In this document: positions 1-9,633 of the stretch, in pieces
Layout: the number at the start of each line of letters is the position of its first letter
Position numbering within the stretch: position 1 is the stretch's first letter
NCBI GenBank assembly: GCA_002215675.1
Contig: NGFH01000002.1
Location: 140,975-204,974, forward strand
Direction of reading: 5' to 3'
Length of the DNA stretch: 64,000 nucleotides
From: Bacteroidetes bacterium 2013_40CM_41_45
Lineage (GTDB): Bacteria > Bacteroidota > Bacteroidia > AKYH767-A > 2013-40CM-41-45
The notes under the pieces: model-generated
The model's input: the letters and a program-made list of their open reading frames with translations, nothing else
Told to the model about the DNA's origin: nothing
Databases searched by the model: none
Position numbers and translations under genes: made by a program

Positions 1-26
1 TTTTTTTTAAGCACGTCAAAGTCCGG

Positions 27-620
27 TTATTTTTTTGATTTCTTCCAGGGCTTATAATCCTGCTTTTGTTTTTTTCGTCCTGCTGGAATTTCTCGCAAAG
101 GTTTACATTCTTTCCATAGCTTTTTCATTTCATCCGGCAGTCTTTGATACAGCTCTGTTCCCTTGGTTTTCCATTCCAGCATTTCATCAGAAACATCTTT
201 TACAATTTTAGCGGGATTGCCCACAACAATTTTTCGTTCAGGTATCTGCATCCCTTCCGGAATAAAACATAGAGCACCGACAATGCATCCGTCACCTATC
301 ACCACATTATCCATCACTACTGCATTAATGCCGATTAAAACATTTGTGCCAATGGTGGCACCGTGAATCACAGCACCATGACCTATGTGGGCACCCGCCA
401 TCAACCTGACTGTAACTCCGGGAAACATGTGAATGGTACAGTTCTCCTGCACGTTGCATCCCTCTTCAATAATTATTTCTCCCCAGTCGCCACGTAATGC
501 CGCACCCGGGCCGACATAGGCATTCTTACCTATAATCACATTGCCTGTAACTGCTGCTTGCGGATGAATAAAAGCAGTAGGATGAATAACCGGTTTATAT
601 CCGTTGAATTCGTAAATCAC
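27..620 (-). CDS. Gamma-carbonic-anhydrase / PaaY-like hexapeptide protein
   Basis: A 197-residue left-handed beta-helix protein of the gamma carbonic anhydrase/PaaY family. Hexapeptide repeats fill residues 10-130 and a helical, Lys-rich tail follows. The conserved zinc ligands of the family appear as H64 (CTIHMFPG) and the pair H81/H86 (IGHGAVIHG), and the conserved Arg of the LRGD motif is R43, so the metal site looks intact. PaaY proteins hydrolyse stray thioesters in phenylacetate degradation, while other members are carbonic anhydrases; no paa gene is visible nearby, so the substrate is undecided. The length matches PaaY (about 197). The gene starts 20 bp after the TlpA-like gene ends and is probably cotranscribed with it. 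Confidence 0.85.
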   Translation of the reverse strand: MIYEFNGYKPVIHPTAFIHPQAAVTGNVIIGKNAYVGPGAALRGDWGEIIIEEGCNVQENCTIHMFPGVTVRLMAGAHIGHGAVIHGATIGTNVLIGINAVVMDNVVIGDGCIVGALCFIPEGMQIPERKIVVGNPAKIVKDVSDEMLEWKTKGTELYQRLPDEMKKLWKECKPLREIPAGRKKQKQDYKPWKKSKK

Positions 621-640
621 TTTGATTCAGATAATCTTTT

Positions 641-1870
641 CTATTCTTTAATTAATTTTTCCATAAGCGCATTAAAATCACTCATAAACTCCTCGTAGTG
701 TTTTCCTGTTGCCGGTCCGCTGAATCCTGTATGAATACGCCTCACGTTTCCTTTCCTGTCAATGAAAATAGTTGTGGGAAATGACATGATGTGATTCAGC
801 ATCGGTAATGATTTCTTTTTGTTTTCAGCTGAAGTTGTTCCTGCAAACAAAACCGGGTACGTTATGGTGAGCCGCTTTTGCAAACGCGCTATATTATTCT
901 TTGCTTTTTCAAAATCATTCATACGCTCATAGTCAAGCGCAATAATTTCTACTCCGCGGTTCTTGTTTTTGTTGTAATATTCTGAAAGAAATATGGATTC
1001 ATCCAGGCAATTGGGGCACCATGTTCCCATAATTTGCACAATAACAATATTGCCTTGGTATTTTTTATCAGGAAATGAAAATGACGTGTTTGTGGTGTCA
1101 GGAAAAGTAAAGCTGAATTGCTTGAAACCCGGGTTCAGAAATGTAAGCGAATCAGGATTGGGAAGTTCTATTTTTTCATCGCGCACGGCTGTCCACGTCT
1201 GATGCCAGTGAATGCCTGAATAGAAATCTCCGCTCAACGAACTGTCCGCATTAATCATTGCCTGGTAAAGGAAAGCATGAGAGCCGTCAAAGGCAGAGAG
1301 AAAAACTTTTTTTCCCTGCACGGTGCCTTCCAGGTAGCGGTGGTCACCGGTAGGAGTAAGGATAGTTCCTTCAAGATAATTACCTGTCTGCCTGAATTCA
1401 CCAATGCCCAATGCATCCAGCGGGTCGTCTTCTTTAAAAGTTATTTTCCATTTGCCGCTGATATTCATTACTGGTTTTTCTTTTTTAGGAGTGAACCGCC
1501 AGTCCTGGAACATCTTTGCTTTGAACGGAATAATTTTTTTGTCAACGCGTGTGTTGTTCACGAACCTGCCGTCCAAATCATGTCCTGATGAGAACGCACG
1601 TATCTGCGAATCGAAAAAAGGAAAGTTGATGAACACCGAATCACCATCATAAATAATTTCATCAATCACCATGCGCTCTTTTCCATTTCGGATGGTAAGC
1701 GTTTGTGTTACACCCTGGAATTCGCATGTGAAATTAAATGGAAGCTCTGTGCTGTCGTTTAGCTGCAGTACTCCGCGCCACTGTCCCTGGTGAATCATTT
1801 TCTGGGCAGGTACCGCAAAAGGGAATGCAAAAAGAATTAAAAGAAATGTTTTTCTGAAATCGTAAATCAT
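641..1870 (-). CDS. TlpA-family thioredoxin-fold protein
   Basis: A 409-residue exported protein. It has an N-terminal signal sequence (about 22 residues, ending VPAQ), a long N-terminal beta-rich region, and a C-terminal thioredoxin/AhpC-TSA domain of about 150 residues with the active site TWCPNC (C285 and C288 counted from this start). Family members are thiol-disulfide oxidoreductases in the periplasm or tethered to a membrane. An in-frame ATG eight codons upstream exists, but it lies upstream of a -7 promoter-like box (1884-1891) and would put eight residues before the signal peptide, so the start at 1870 is preferred. The N-terminal half resembles the accessory regions of Bacteroidota TlpA proteins and has no assigned function. 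Confidence 0.85.
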   Translation of the reverse strand: MIYDFRKTFLLILFAFPFAVPAQKMIHQGQWRGVLQLNDSTELPFNFTCEFQGVTQTLTIRNGKERMVIDEIIYDGDSVFINFPFFDSQIRAFSSGHDLDGRFVNNTRVDKKIIPFKAKMFQDWRFTPKKEKPVMNISGKWKITFKEDDPLDALGIGEFRQTGNYLEGTILTPTGDHRYLEGTVQGKKVFLSAFDGSHAFLYQAMINADSSLSGDFYSGIHWHQTWTAVRDEKIELPNPDSLTFLNPGFKQFSFTFPDTTNTSFSFPDKKYQGNIVIVQIMGTWCPNCLDESIFLSEYYNKNKNRGVEIIALDYERMNDFEKAKNNIARLQKRLTITYPVLFAGTTSAENKKKSLPMLNHIMSFPTTIFIDRKGNVRRIHTGFSGPATGKHYEEFMSDFNALMEKLIKE

Positions 1871-1883
1871 AGTGTACCAGCCG

Positions 1884-1891
1884 CTAAAGTA
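1884..1891 (-). promoter_or_regulatory. -7 box candidate for the TlpA-like gene
   Basis: On the minus strand the octamer TACTTTAG differs from the Bacteroidota -7 consensus TAnnTTTG at one position. It lies 14 nt upstream of the chosen ATG. No TTTG element stands at the expected spacing, so this is only a half-site. Confidence 0.35.
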
Positions 1892-1942
1892 CACACCTTA
1901 TTTATAAAGAACGATTATGACAAATCGCATTTTTACAAATAA

Positions 1943-1971
1943 AAAATCCTCCCGGATTACAGGAGGATTTT
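1943..1971 (-). terminator. Rho-independent terminator after rpmA
   Basis: A perfect 10-bp stem (AAAATCCTCC paired with GGAGGATTTT) closes a 9-nt loop. Read on the minus strand it is followed by a T-run. It sits 19 bp beyond the rpmA stop and separates the ribosomal operon from the TlpA-like gene. The A/T flanks on both sides could let it work in both directions. Confidence 0.8.
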
Positions 1972-1989
1972 AAGTATGAGTAAATAATT

Positions 1990-2262
1990 TTAGTTAACCG
2001 CAGAATTTTCAGCGGGTTCAACGGAAACATAGGAACGTTTTCCGTTTTTGGTTTTGAAAATAACTTTGCCATCTGCCAATGCGAACAATGTATGGTCTTT
2101 GCCGATGCCTACGTTATTGCCGGGAAAATGCTTGGTGCCGCGTTGGCGAACAATTATGTTTCCGGCTGCAGCGAATTGCCCTCCGAAAATTTTTATTCCG
2201 AGCCGCTTACTATGACTCTCGCGTCCGTTCTTGGAACTACCTACGCCTTTTTTATGTGCCAT
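1990..2262 (-). CDS. rpmA: 50S ribosomal protein L27
   Basis: A 90-residue protein beginning [14 protein letters not shown] with the family core [22 protein letters not shown], which identifies bL27 of the large ribosomal subunit; its N-terminus reaches the peptidyl transferase centre. It begins directly with the mature-type AHKKG end, with no cleavable N-terminal extension. It is the second gene of the rplU-rpmA pair, separated from rplU by 86 bp that carry a heptamer array and a hairpin, and is followed by a strong terminator. Confidence 0.97.
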   Translation of the reverse strand: MAHKKGVGSSKNGRESHSKRLGIKIFGGQFAAAGNIIVRQRGTKHFPGNNVGIGKDHTLFALADGKVIFKTKNGKRSYVSVEPAENSAVN

Positions 2263-2271
2263 GTGAAATAA

Positions 2272-2337
2272 GTTATATGTTATTAGTTATATGTTATACG
2301 GTGGTTATGCGTTTTTCCTTTTCGTATAACCTATAAC
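2272..2337. repeat. Heptamer array and hairpin between rplU and rpmA
   Basis: Positions 2272-2299 are four tandem heptamers of the form GTTATAT/GTTATTA/GTTATAT/GTTATAC. The last two units (2286-2299) pair with 2324-2337 through a 14-bp stem with one mismatch, leaving a 24-nt loop, so the cotranscript would fold between the two cistrons. The same 28-nt array occurs in reverse orientation at 17730-17757 with 26 of 28 positions identical. Confidence 0.8.
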
Positions 2338-2348
2338 GCTTAACTATT

Positions 2349-2660
2349 TTAGATTTTAATGCTGTCGATTTGAATTTTGGTAAGATACTGGCGGTGACCG
2401 TTCATTTTCTTGTATCCTTTTCTACGTTTCTTTTTAAAGACCAGAACTTTATCATCTCTCAAATGCTCAACCACGGTTGCGGTAACCTTAGCGCCTTTTA
2501 CAAGAGGAGAGCCCACTTTTACCTTTCCATCATTTTCAGTAAGCACTACATCACTGAATTCGACTTTTTTTCCTGCCTCATCTTTAAGGCGGTGAACATA
2601 AACTTCCTGCCCGTCCGTTACCTTAAACTGCTGTCCGGCTATATTTACAATTGCGTACAT
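2349..2660 (-). CDS. rplU: 50S ribosomal protein L21
   Basis: A 103-residue bL21, with the typical start MYAIVNIAGQQFKV and the C-terminal RNA-binding motif FKKKRRKGYKKMNGHRQ. It is a structural protein of the large ribosomal subunit that contacts 23S rRNA. Length and both ends fit the family. It is the first gene of rplU-rpmA and is driven by a near-perfect Bacteroidota promoter at 2694-2724. Confidence 0.97.
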   Translation of the reverse strand: MYAIVNIAGQQFKVTDGQEVYVHRLKDEAGKKVEFSDVVLTENDGKVKVGSPLVKGAKVTATVVEHLRDDKVLVFKKKRRKGYKKMNGHRQYLTKIQIDSIKI

Positions 2661-2693
2661 TTTTCTCTGGTATTATCAATTTTTTAGGGGACG

Positions 2694-2724
2694 CAAATGT
2701 AAAAAAAGAATAGGTTCACGCAAA
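2694..2724 (-). promoter_or_regulatory. Consensus Bacteroidota promoter of rplU-rpmA
   Basis: On the minus strand TTTG (2724-2721), a 19-nt spacer, and TACATTTG (2701-2694) match the Bacteroidota housekeeping sigma consensus TTTG-N19-TAnnTTTG at every defined base. Transcription would begin near 2687, giving a leader of about 27 nt before rplU. Confidence 0.85.
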
Positions 2725-2729
2725 TGATT

Positions 2730-2737
2730 TATCTTTA
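2730..2737 (+). promoter_or_regulatory. -7 box candidate abutting the DUF255 gene
   Basis: TATCTTTA matches TAnnTTTG at all but the last base and ends 4 nt before the ATG at 2742. If it is used, the transcript would be leaderless or nearly so. No TTTG stands at the right distance, so support is weak. It is divergent from, and close to, the rplU promoter. Confidence 0.3.
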
Positions 2738-2741
2738 AGCA

Positions 2742-4841
2742 ATGTTGAAAACGAGCATATTTTCGTTGATTCTAATTATAATAGCGTTTCCATCTTGTTC
2801 ACAGCAGCCCTCTATGACAACCAATCACCTCGTCCATGAAACCAGCCCATACCTGCTGCAGCATGCCCATAATCCCGTTGACTGGTATCCCTGGGGCAAT
2901 GAGGCATGGGAAAAGGCGAAACAGGAAAATAAGCTGGTGCTGGTATCTATTGGTTATTCTTCCTGTCATTGGTGCCACGTAATGGAGAGGGAAAGTTTTG
3001 AAGACAGCGCAACGGCAAAGCTGATGAACGAAAATTATGTCTGCATAAAAGTAGACCGCGAGGAAAGGCCCGATATTGACCAGGTATACATGAATGCAGT
3101 ACAGCTTATGACCGGCAAAGGCGGTTGGCCGCTCAACTGTTTTACCCTTCCTGACGGGCGTCCTATTTACGGAGGAACCTATTTTCCCAATGAAGCTTGG
3201 AAAGAAGTGCTGGTGAAGCTGCATGATTTTTATAAAACCAATCCGGATACGGCAAAGCAATATGCTGACGAGCTTGTAAAGGGAATCCATCAATCGGAGC
3301 CATTCAAAATTAAAAGCACCGAGCCAAAATTTTCTTCCGAAGTCCTGACCGGAATGGTTGACAACTGGAAAAAAAGTTTTGACTCAAAAGAAGGCGGGCC
3401 AAACCGTGCACCTAAATTTCCGATGCCCAACAATTACGAATTTCTTCTCCGGTATTACTATTTTACCAAGGACGAAAGCATACAGAACCACGTGCTTCTC
3501 ACGCTCGATAAGATGGCTTTTGGAGGAGTTTATGACCAGCTTGGAGGAGGGTTTGCCCGGTATTCTACCGATGCCCAATGGAAAGTGCCGCACTTCGAGA
3601 AAATGCTGTATGATAATGCGCAGCTTGTTACTCTCTATTCTAATGCATACCAGCTTACACATAAAAAACTTTACAAAGATGTGGTGTATGAAACACTCGT
3701 TTTTATAGAGCGGGAAATGACGTACGAAGCAGGTGGATTTTTTTCGGCTCTCGATGCCGACAGTGAAGGGGAGGAAGGAAAATATTATGTATGGAAAAAG
3801 GAAGAGCTTGAAAAATTGTTGGGTGAAAAAGCAAAAATATTTTTTGAATACTTCAATGTAAATAAAAACGGTTTATGGGAACACGGAAATTATATTTTGT
3901 TGAGAAAAGAAACCGATGAGGAGGTTGCGAAGAAGTTCAGCGTTTCTGTTGATGAGCTGCTAAGAATTATTTCAGAATCGAAAAAAATTCTGCTGGCAGA
4001 AAGAGAAAAAAGAATCCGCCCGGGATTAGATGATAAAATAATCACATCATGGAATGCGATGATGATACAGGCATATTGCAATGCTTTTGATGTTTTTGGA
4101 GAGAAAAAATTTCTGGACGCAGCGCAGAAGGCCGCAGAATTCATTTTGAAAAACTCCTCTCAAAAAGATGGAGGAATCCAGCATCACACGCATCCGAAAA
4201 TATTGAGCGGCAAGCCGGAAAAAGAAAGCCAAGGCTTCCTCGAAGATTATTCTTTTCTGTCCGAAGCATTAATTGCATTATACCAGTCTTCGCTTGACGA
4301 GCGGTGGCTGAATGAAGCAAAGCGCCTTTCGGATTATGCCGTCAAAAATTTTTATGATGAACAGTCGGGCATGTTTTATTATACATCTAAATTATCTGCC
4401 AAGCTTATTTCGCGGCAGAAAGAAATAATGGATAATGTAACTCCGTCTTCCAACTCTTCTATGGCGCGCGTCCTGTTTGAGCTGTCGTTATATTTTGAGG
4501 AAAAAAATTTCAGAAAAATTTCGCAGCGCATGTTGAATAATGTGATGGATGACATGGCAGGTTATGGCCCGTATTATTCCAACTGGGGAATTCTTTTGCT
4601 CAATGAAGTGTTTCCATTTCATGAAGTTGCCATTGCAGGCAAAAGCGCTCGTGAGAAGCTGCAGGAGTTGAACCGGTACTATATTCCAAACAAAATAATT
4701 GCCGGAAGTGAATCTGTTTCATCATTAGTATTGCTGCAAGACCGGTTTGTAAATGGCAATACCATGATTTACATTTGCCAAAATAATGTCTGTAAGCTGC
4801 CTGTGGAGCGCGTTTCAGACGCTGTAAAGCAATTGAAATAG
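2742..4841 (+). CDS. Thioredoxin domain-containing lipoprotein (DUF255, YyaL/SPATA20 family)
   Basis: A 699-residue protein with an N-terminal lipoprotein signal (lipobox FPSC, lipidated Cys 19), so it should be membrane-anchored outside the cytoplasm. Residues about 28-190 form the DUF255 thioredoxin-like domain with the signature [15 protein letters not shown] and [11 protein letters not shown]. The rest is an alpha/alpha toroid of the six-hairpin glycosidase type, as in YyaL and SPATA20. The family has a redox-like CxxC (SCHWC), but no reaction is firmly established. It lies alone on the plus strand, divergent from rplU. The lipid anchor is unusual because many family members are cytosolic. 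Confidence 0.85.
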   Translation: MLKTSIFSLILIIIAFPSCSQQPSMTTNHLVHETSPYLLQHAHNPVDWYPWGNEAWEKAKQENKLVLVSIGYSSCHWCHVMERESFEDSATAKLMNENYVCIKVDREERPDIDQVYMNAVQLMTGKGGWPLNCFTLPDGRPIYGGTYFPNEAWKEVLVKLHDFYKTNPDTAKQYADELVKGIHQSEPFKIKSTEPKFSSEVLTGMVDNWKKSFDSKEGGPNRAPKFPMPNNYEFLLRYYYFTKDESIQNHVLLTLDKMAFGGVYDQLGGGFARYSTDAQWKVPHFEKMLYDNAQLVTLYSNAYQLTHKKLYKDVVYETLVFIEREMTYEAGGFFSALDADSEGEEGKYYVWKKEELEKLLGEKAKIFFEYFNVNKNGLWEHGNYILLRKETDEEVAKKFSVSVDELLRIISESKKILLAEREKRIRPGLDDKIITSWNAMMIQAYCNAFDVFGEKKFLDAAQKAAEFILKNSSQKDGGIQHHTHPKILSGKPEKESQGFLEDYSFLSEALIALYQSSLDERWLNEAKRLSDYAVKNFYDEQSGMFYYTSKLSAKLISRQKEIMDNVTPSSNSSMARVLFELSLYFEEKNFRKISQRMLNNVMDDMAGYGPYYSNWGILLLNEVFPFHEVAIAGKSAREKLQELNRYYIPNKIIAGSESVSSLVLLQDRFVNGNTMIYICQNNVCKLPVERVSDAVKQLK

Positions 4842-4922
4842 AATCATTCGCGTATCAGGAATATCATTGCAAAGAGGAAATTTCCCCGCTTTCGGCATAA
4901 ACTAAACTTCCGTAAAATTTTA

Positions 4923-4953
4923 TTTGACAGCATGAATTATTATCAATATTTTG
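4923..4953 (+). promoter_or_regulatory. Promoter candidate for the collagen-like gene
   Basis: TTTG (4923-4926), 20 nt, then TATTTTG (4947-4953) resembles the Bacteroidota promoter with a -7 box one base short. It predicts a leader of about 60 nt before the ATG at 5020 and argues against the in-frame upstream codon at 4951, which would lie inside the -7 box. Confidence 0.5.
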
Positions 4954-5019
4954 CAATACAATTTTAGCACCGTATATTTTCAATCATACTCTATAAAATC
5001 AGTTTATTTTTTTACACGC

Positions 5020-8000
5020 ATGAAAAAATTTTTACACTTTTTTTTCGTTCAGATAATTTTAGTCTGCTCATGTTTTGTTGCCGTTGCCCAGGTTTCAAAC
5101 AAAATAAACTACCAGGCGATAGCGCGGGATGTAAGCGGCAATGCTCTTGTAAACCAAAATATCGGCTTGCGGTTGAGCATACTTAACGGCAGCGGAGGGC
5201 CTTCCCTCTACACTGAAAGATTTGTTCTCACCACCAATCAGTTTGGTTTATTTACCCTGGAAATCGGAGATGGAACGGTTATCTCTGGCGATTACAATCT
5301 CATTGACTGGAGCCAGGGAAACCTTTGGCTTAAAGTGGAAATGGATCCGACCGGTTTATTCAATTATACCGACATGGGCGAATCGGAATTTCTTAGCGTA
5401 CCGTATGCGCTGTTCGCTGCATCGGGAAATCCCGGTCCAACCGGTCCGACCGGAGCAACCGGTCCAATCGGAAATACAGGAGCAACAGGAGTAACCGGTC
5501 CGCAGGGTGTGGGAGGAAATACCGGAGCAACAGGTGCCACAGGAAATACGGGAGCAACAGGTGCCTTGGGTAATACGGGAGCTACTGGACCTCAAGGTCC
5601 GGTTGGTGCTACAGGACCTACAGGTGTCCAAGGTGCAGTTGGTCCAACAGGTGGTACGGGACCTCAAGGTTTCATTGGTCCAACCGGGCAGCAAGGACCA
5701 CAAGGAAATCCGGGGACCGGATTAACCAACAGAGGGGCATGGGTATCGGGAAGCACTTATAATCCGGGTGATTATGTTTTCGCTCCGTCATCAGCGCAGC
5801 CGCTTGTCAATGCCATGTGGATTGTTCAAAATGCCTCATCATTTATCTCTACAATACAACCGGCAAGCGATACAGCAAACTGGGTGGAATTCTATGCACC
5901 AACCGGGCCAACTGGGCCAACCGGACCAGTAGGTTCCACCGGTCAAACAGGTTCAATGGGTGCAGTAGGACCAACCGGAAATACCGGCATTCAAGGCCCT
6001 CAGGGGCCAACAGGACCAACCGGAAATACCGGTATACAGGGACTACAAGGAAATACCGGTAATACAGGAGCAGCGGGGCCGACAGGATCACAAGGACCAA
6101 CCGGTTCTGTTGGGCCAACGGGAGCTACGGGAGCACAAGGTTTAGCGGGCCCGATCGGACCAACCGGACCGACTGGCGTTACTGGAATAACCGGGTCTCA
6201 AGGGCCCATCGGAGCGACAGGGTCAACCGGAGCAACCGGTCCAACCGGAGCAACCGGACCTACAGGCTTATTAGGATCTGCTGGTCCGACAGGTCCCATT
6301 GGCCCGACTGGCCCTTCAGGTTCAACCGGTTCGTCAGGAGCTAATGGAGACCGTTATGCAACAGCGTCAACTTCATCTCTTACAATCGCTACCGGCATTC
6401 ATACGCTTACTGTTAGTACCGGGCTGCAGTATTCAATTGCACAGAGTGTAATCATCTCAAACTCCGGTTCTAATTATATGACCGGTGACGTTACTTCCTA
6501 TAATTCTTCAACGGGCGTGCTTACTGTTAACGTTACAGCTATTGTGGGAAGCGGGACATTCACATCATGGTCAGTAAATCTTAGCGGTGCGCCAGGACCT
6601 GCAGGCCCGACAGGAGTTGTGGGACCGGCAGGGCCATTAGGACCGACCGGACCTGCGGGACCAACCGGGACAACCGGTTCACTTGGACCTATTGGGCCAA
6701 TGGGACCAGCTGGCCCAACAGGAACACAAGGTGCCACCGGCGCAACGGGTTTAACCGGCGCAACGGGAGCCACCGGTGCAGCAGGAGCAACAGGCGCACA
6801 AGGAATTACAGGAGCCACCGGTTCAACCGGAGCACAAGGTATTGCGGGACCAACCGGAGCAACAGGTGTTACAGGTACAACCGGAGTGCAAGGTGTGACC
6901 GGTACAACAGGAGCAACAGGTTCAACTGGCGCTACAGGTGCAACAGGAGCCACAGGCGCGCAAGGAATTACAGGGGCTACCGGTATTGCAGGTGTAACAG
7001 GAGCTACCGGAGCGACAGGCGCGACAGGAGTTACCGGTGCAACCGGACCGACCGGCTCTACAGGTTCTACCGGAACATCGGGTGCAAATGGAGACCGGTA
7101 TACAACTTCATCATCTACTTCTCTCACTATTAATACAGGAGTGCAAAATCTGACTGTCGGAACTGGTTTATCCTACGCTACAGGACAAACAGTAATTATT
7201 GCATTCGATGCTTCTAATTTAATGACCGGTACTGTGACATCATATAACAATATTACCGGAGTAATGGATCTAAACGTTATTTCAGTTACCGGAAGCGGTA
7301 CGTATACGTCATGGACAGTTTCTCTGAACGGAGCGCCCGGACCTGCCGGACCTACCGGTTTTGCTGGCCCTACGGGACCCACCGGAGTACAAGGTATTAC
7401 AGGACCAACCGGGGCGCAAGGAACAACCGGACCTACCGGCTCTGCAGGACCTGTGGGACCAATGGGCCCGGTAGGAACTCAAGGCCCTTCGGGACCGACC
7501 GGATCAACCGGATCTATGGGTAATACGGGACCCACCGGACCTGCAGGCCCAACAGGGTCAACGGGTGCTTCGGGCGACCGTTATGCTACTATATCCACCA
7601 GTTCGCAAACCATTCAGCTCGGCAGTCATACTCTGACCATAGGTACAAATCTCCAGTATTCTCCAGGGCAAACTGTAATTATTGCCAACTCATCAGCCAA
7701 TTATATGATTGGAACCGTTTCGACCTACAATAATATTTCCGGACAGATGACCGTTACTGTAACAAGTATTGGTGGAAGCGGAACTTTTAGTTCATGGACG
7801 GTAAACCTTAACGGTGCTCCCGGACCTGCGGGCCCCACAGGAGCAACAGGAACAACGGGTACTACAGGAGCAACGGGAGCTACAGGTGCAACGGGCTCTT
7901 CAAGTATTTCGGGAACCACTAATTATCTTATCAAGTTTACAACCGGAACAAGCGGAGGCAACTCGATACTTTATAACACCGGCACTAAGGTAGGAATAGG

Positions 8001-8895
8001 TACTACAACCCCATTGCATAGATTTCACGTTAAAGATAATGTTGCAGGCCCCGCAGCAATCGTGTATGCTGAAAGTAACTATAGCGGACCCAGCGATAAT
8101 GTGGGTGTTGTGGGACGTTCGGTAAATAATCCCGGGTATGGGTATGGCGGTCAGTTTGCCGGAGGAGGTTATGGCGTATATGCAGTTGCTGAAGCGTCTA
8201 CAGATTCCGGAAGTTCGTTTGGCGTGTATGCGCAGGCAATAGGAAGCTTCGGCAGCCGGTATGGCCTCTTCGGTATTGCCACATCAGCGGGCCCCGATTA
8301 TAACGTAGGTGTTTATGGAGTGGCGAATGGTGGTGTCGCTAACTACGGAGTTTACGGAAGCACAAATAGTTCACAGGATTTTGCCGGATATTTTTACGGT
8401 GATGTACATGTAAACGGAACGCTGAGCAAGAGTGCAGGCTCCTTTAAGATTGACCATCCCACCGACCCGCTCAATAAATATCTTGTTCACAGTTTTGTGG
8501 AGAGCCCCGATATGGCAAACATATACAGCGGCAATGTTATAACGGATGCAAGCGGAACGGGCATTGTAGAACTGCCTTCTTATTTCGAGGCAGAGAATAT
8601 GGATTTCAAATACCAGCTTACAGTAATAGGGGAGTTTGCGCAGGCAATTGTTTTGAAAGAAATTTCTCAAAATAAATTCACCGTTAAAACCGATAAGCCC
8701 AATATAAAAGTAAGCTGGCTGGTAATTGGAGTGCGCAATGATAAATATGCGCAGCAGCACCGTATTGTTGCTGAACCATTCAAAGCGGCAAAGGACAGAG
8801 GAAAATACCTGAACCCGGAATTATACGGGCAGCCGGCAGAAAATGCTATTGGCGCTTTACCCAAAGACATCAGGAAAAGAACAGTACTTAAATAG
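5020..8895 (+). CDS. Collagen-like (Gly-X-Thr) repeat surface protein
   Basis: A 1291-residue exported protein. It has a signal peptide ending AVAQ at about residue 24; an N-terminal module (to about 135) with INYQAIARD; long Gly-X-Y tracts rich in GPTG and GATG; and a short inserted module ([17 protein letters not shown] to NWVEFYAP). Three homologous inserts of about 85 residues each begin with GDRYAT or GDRYTT and end with W(S/T)[14 protein letters not shown]. A C-terminal region contains KVGIGTTTP and a Lys-rich terminal domain. Gly-X-Y tracts with Thr in Y suggest a trimeric, perhaps glycosylated fibre. There is no T9SS sorting domain of the YPNP type, so the export route past the Sec step is unclear. 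The tracts contain no lysine; lysines cluster at both ends. The start at 5020 is chosen for the signal peptide and promoter spacing. Confidence 0.85.
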   Translation: MKKFLHFFFVQIILVCSCFVAVAQVSNKINYQAIARDVSGNALVNQNIGLRLSILNGSGGPSLYTERFVLTTNQFGLFTLEIGDGTVISGDYNLIDWSQGNLWLKVEMDPTGLFNYTDMGESEFLSVPYALFAASGNPGPTGPTGATGPIGNTGATGVTGPQGVGGNTGATGATGNTGATGALGNTGATGPQGPVGATGPTGVQGAVGPTGGTGPQGFIGPTGQQGPQGNPGTGLTNRGAWVSGSTYNPGDYVFAPSSAQPLVNAMWIVQNASSFISTIQPASDTANWVEFYAPTGPTGPTGPVGSTGQTGSMGAVGPTGNTGIQGPQGPTGPTGNTGIQGLQGNTGNTGAAGPTGSQGPTGSVGPTGATGAQGLAGPIGPTGPTGVTGITGSQGPIGATGSTGATGPTGATGPTGLLGSAGPTGPIGPTGPSGSTGSSGANGDRYATASTSSLTIATGIHTLTVSTGLQYSIAQSVIISNSGSNYMTGDVTSYNSSTGVLTVNVTAIVGSGTFTSWSVNLSGAPGPAGPTGVVGPAGPLGPTGPAGPTGTTGSLGPIGPMGPAGPTGTQGATGATGLTGATGATGAAGATGAQGITGATGSTGAQGIAGPTGATGVTGTTGVQGVTGTTGATGSTGATGATGATGAQGITGATGIAGVTGATGATGATGVTGATGPTGSTGSTGTSGANGDRYTTSSSTSLTINTGVQNLTVGTGLSYATGQTVIIAFDASNLMTGTVTSYNNITGVMDLNVISVTGSGTYTSWTVSLNGAPGPAGPTGFAGPTGPTGVQGITGPTGAQGTTGPTGSAGPVGPMGPVGTQGPSGPTGSTGSMGNTGPTGPAGPTGSTGASGDRYATISTSSQTIQLGSHTLTIGTNLQYSPGQTVIIANSSANYMIGTVSTYNNISGQMTVTVTSIGGSGTFSSWTVNLNGAPGPAGPTGATGTTGTTGATGATGATGSSSISGTTNYLIKFTTGTSGGNSILYNTGTKVGIGTTTPLHRFHVKDNVAGPAAIVYAESNYSGPSDNVGVVGRSVNNPGYGYGGQFAGGGYGVYAVAEASTDSGSSFGVYAQAIGSFGSRYGLFGIATSAGPDYNVGVYGVANGGVANYGVYGSTNSSQDFAGYFYGDVHVNGTLSKSAGSFKIDHPTDPLNKYLVHSFVESPDMANIYSGNVITDASGTGIVELPSYFEAENMDFKYQLTVIGEFAQAIVLKEISQNKFTVKTDKPNIKVSWLVIGVRNDKYAQQHRIVAEPFKAAKDRGKYLNPELYGQPAENAIGALPKDIRKRTVLK
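5425..7895 (+). repeat. Gly-X-Y coding repeat region with three interspersed modules
   Basis: Nine-base units of the type GGn-nnn-ACn dominate this stretch, broken by one insert near 5719-5898 and by three related inserts near 6338-6590, 7081-7330 and 7566-7815. Codon choice varies between units (GGA, GGT, GGC, GGG), so the tract is not a recent pure microsatellite expansion. The three inserts share sequence along their whole length, which indicates module duplication together with the flanking collagen tract. Confidence 0.85.
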
Positions 8896-8918
8896 ACACT
8901 AAACAATTAATAAATGCA

Positions 8919-8947
8919 CCATCACGCTTTTGGCGTGACGGTTTTTA
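8919..8947 (+). terminator. Terminator of the collagen-like gene
   Basis: A 9-bp stem with one mismatch (CCATCACGC against GCGTGACGG) and a 5-nt loop is followed by GTTTTTATTTT. It begins 24 bp after the stop codon and isolates the collagen-like gene from the downstream repeat-protein gene. Confidence 0.8.
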
Positions 8948-9018
8948 TTTTGAAGAGCGCCATCATAGCATTGCAGAATCACCTAAAAAGCAATAAATAA
9001 TTTTATATCTTTATTGCA

Positions 9019-9444
9019 ATGAAAGATGTATCGTATCCTTTTTCGGCGATGGAAAAGTTATCCGCCGCCATACAAGGCGATGACTATGCGCTGCAATGGC
9101 TCAAAGACAATAGCTATTCCCAGCTTGCCGATTTTTCTGATGCTATTAACGGAGATGAATACGCATTCAGCAACCTGATGAAAGAACATTACCCTGAGCT
9201 TGCCGCTGTCATAGATGCGCTTGACGGAAAAGACGAAGCAAAAAAATGGCTCCTCACCAACGGTTTCCGTGAGTATGCTGCTATGTGCGATGCTGTAGAG
9301 GAAAACAAAGGAGCTCTAATATGGCTTGCAAAATCGGGATACAACGAATGGATTTTAATAGCTAAAGCCATCAATACTAAGCGGCAGCGCGATGAAAAGA
9401 AAAATCCTCTGGGTTTTCTTGGCGGGCTTTTGCCCCGGTGGTAA
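9019..9444 (+). CDS. Small protein of 25-residue tandem helical repeats
   Basis: A 141-residue protein without signal peptide. Residues about 14-113 form four consecutive units of exactly 25 residues that align as hxDAhxGxxxAxxWLxxxxYxxhAx, for example FSDAINGDEYAFSNLM and VIDALDGKDEAKKWLL, with a partial fifth unit. The conserved A/W/L/Y pattern implies two short helices per unit, hence a small solenoid, likely cytoplasmic and a protein-binding scaffold. The C-terminus ends LGGLLPRW. I do not recognise the family. A -7-like box TATCTTTA (9006-9013) ends 5 nt before the ATG. It is a separate transcription unit between the collagen-like and lysyl-oxidase-like genes. Confidence 0.75.
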   Translation: MKDVSYPFSAMEKLSAAIQGDDYALQWLKDNSYSQLADFSDAINGDEYAFSNLMKEHYPELAAVIDALDGKDEAKKWLLTNGFREYAAMCDAVEENKGALIWLAKSGYNEWILIAKAINTKRQRDEKKNPLGFLGGLLPRW

Positions 9445-9633
9445 GCAAAATTTTAATAGTAGTGTAATGCCTATCAGCAGCGGGTTTCACAGCTTTTAGG
9501 CAAATTTCTTTATAAGTAACCAGAGATTCATTTGCATTTTTATAAATTTTAATTGGATAATTCCTCACCGCTCTTGCACGAGAATTAAATAGTTATTAGA
9601 TTGGCAGAAAATTTTTCAAAACCCCACATAATC

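Noticed and set aside
6498-7127. Long minus-strand open frame of Pro-Val-Ala-Pro repeats
   Set aside because: It is the mirror of the Gly-X-Thr codon repeat on the plus strand; the low-complexity codons leave the opposite frame open. No start context or family signature.
5425-7895. Regular direct repeats that might suggest a CRISPR or satellite array
   Set aside because: The period is 9 bp with codon-level variation and the frame is open throughout, so it is a collagen-type coding repeat.
9377-9568. 63-codon minus-strand frame after the 25-residue-repeat gene
   Set aside because: Reasonable composition but it overlaps the 3 prime end of the plus-strand gene by 68 bp, lacks a recognisable motif, and has no promoter or terminator.
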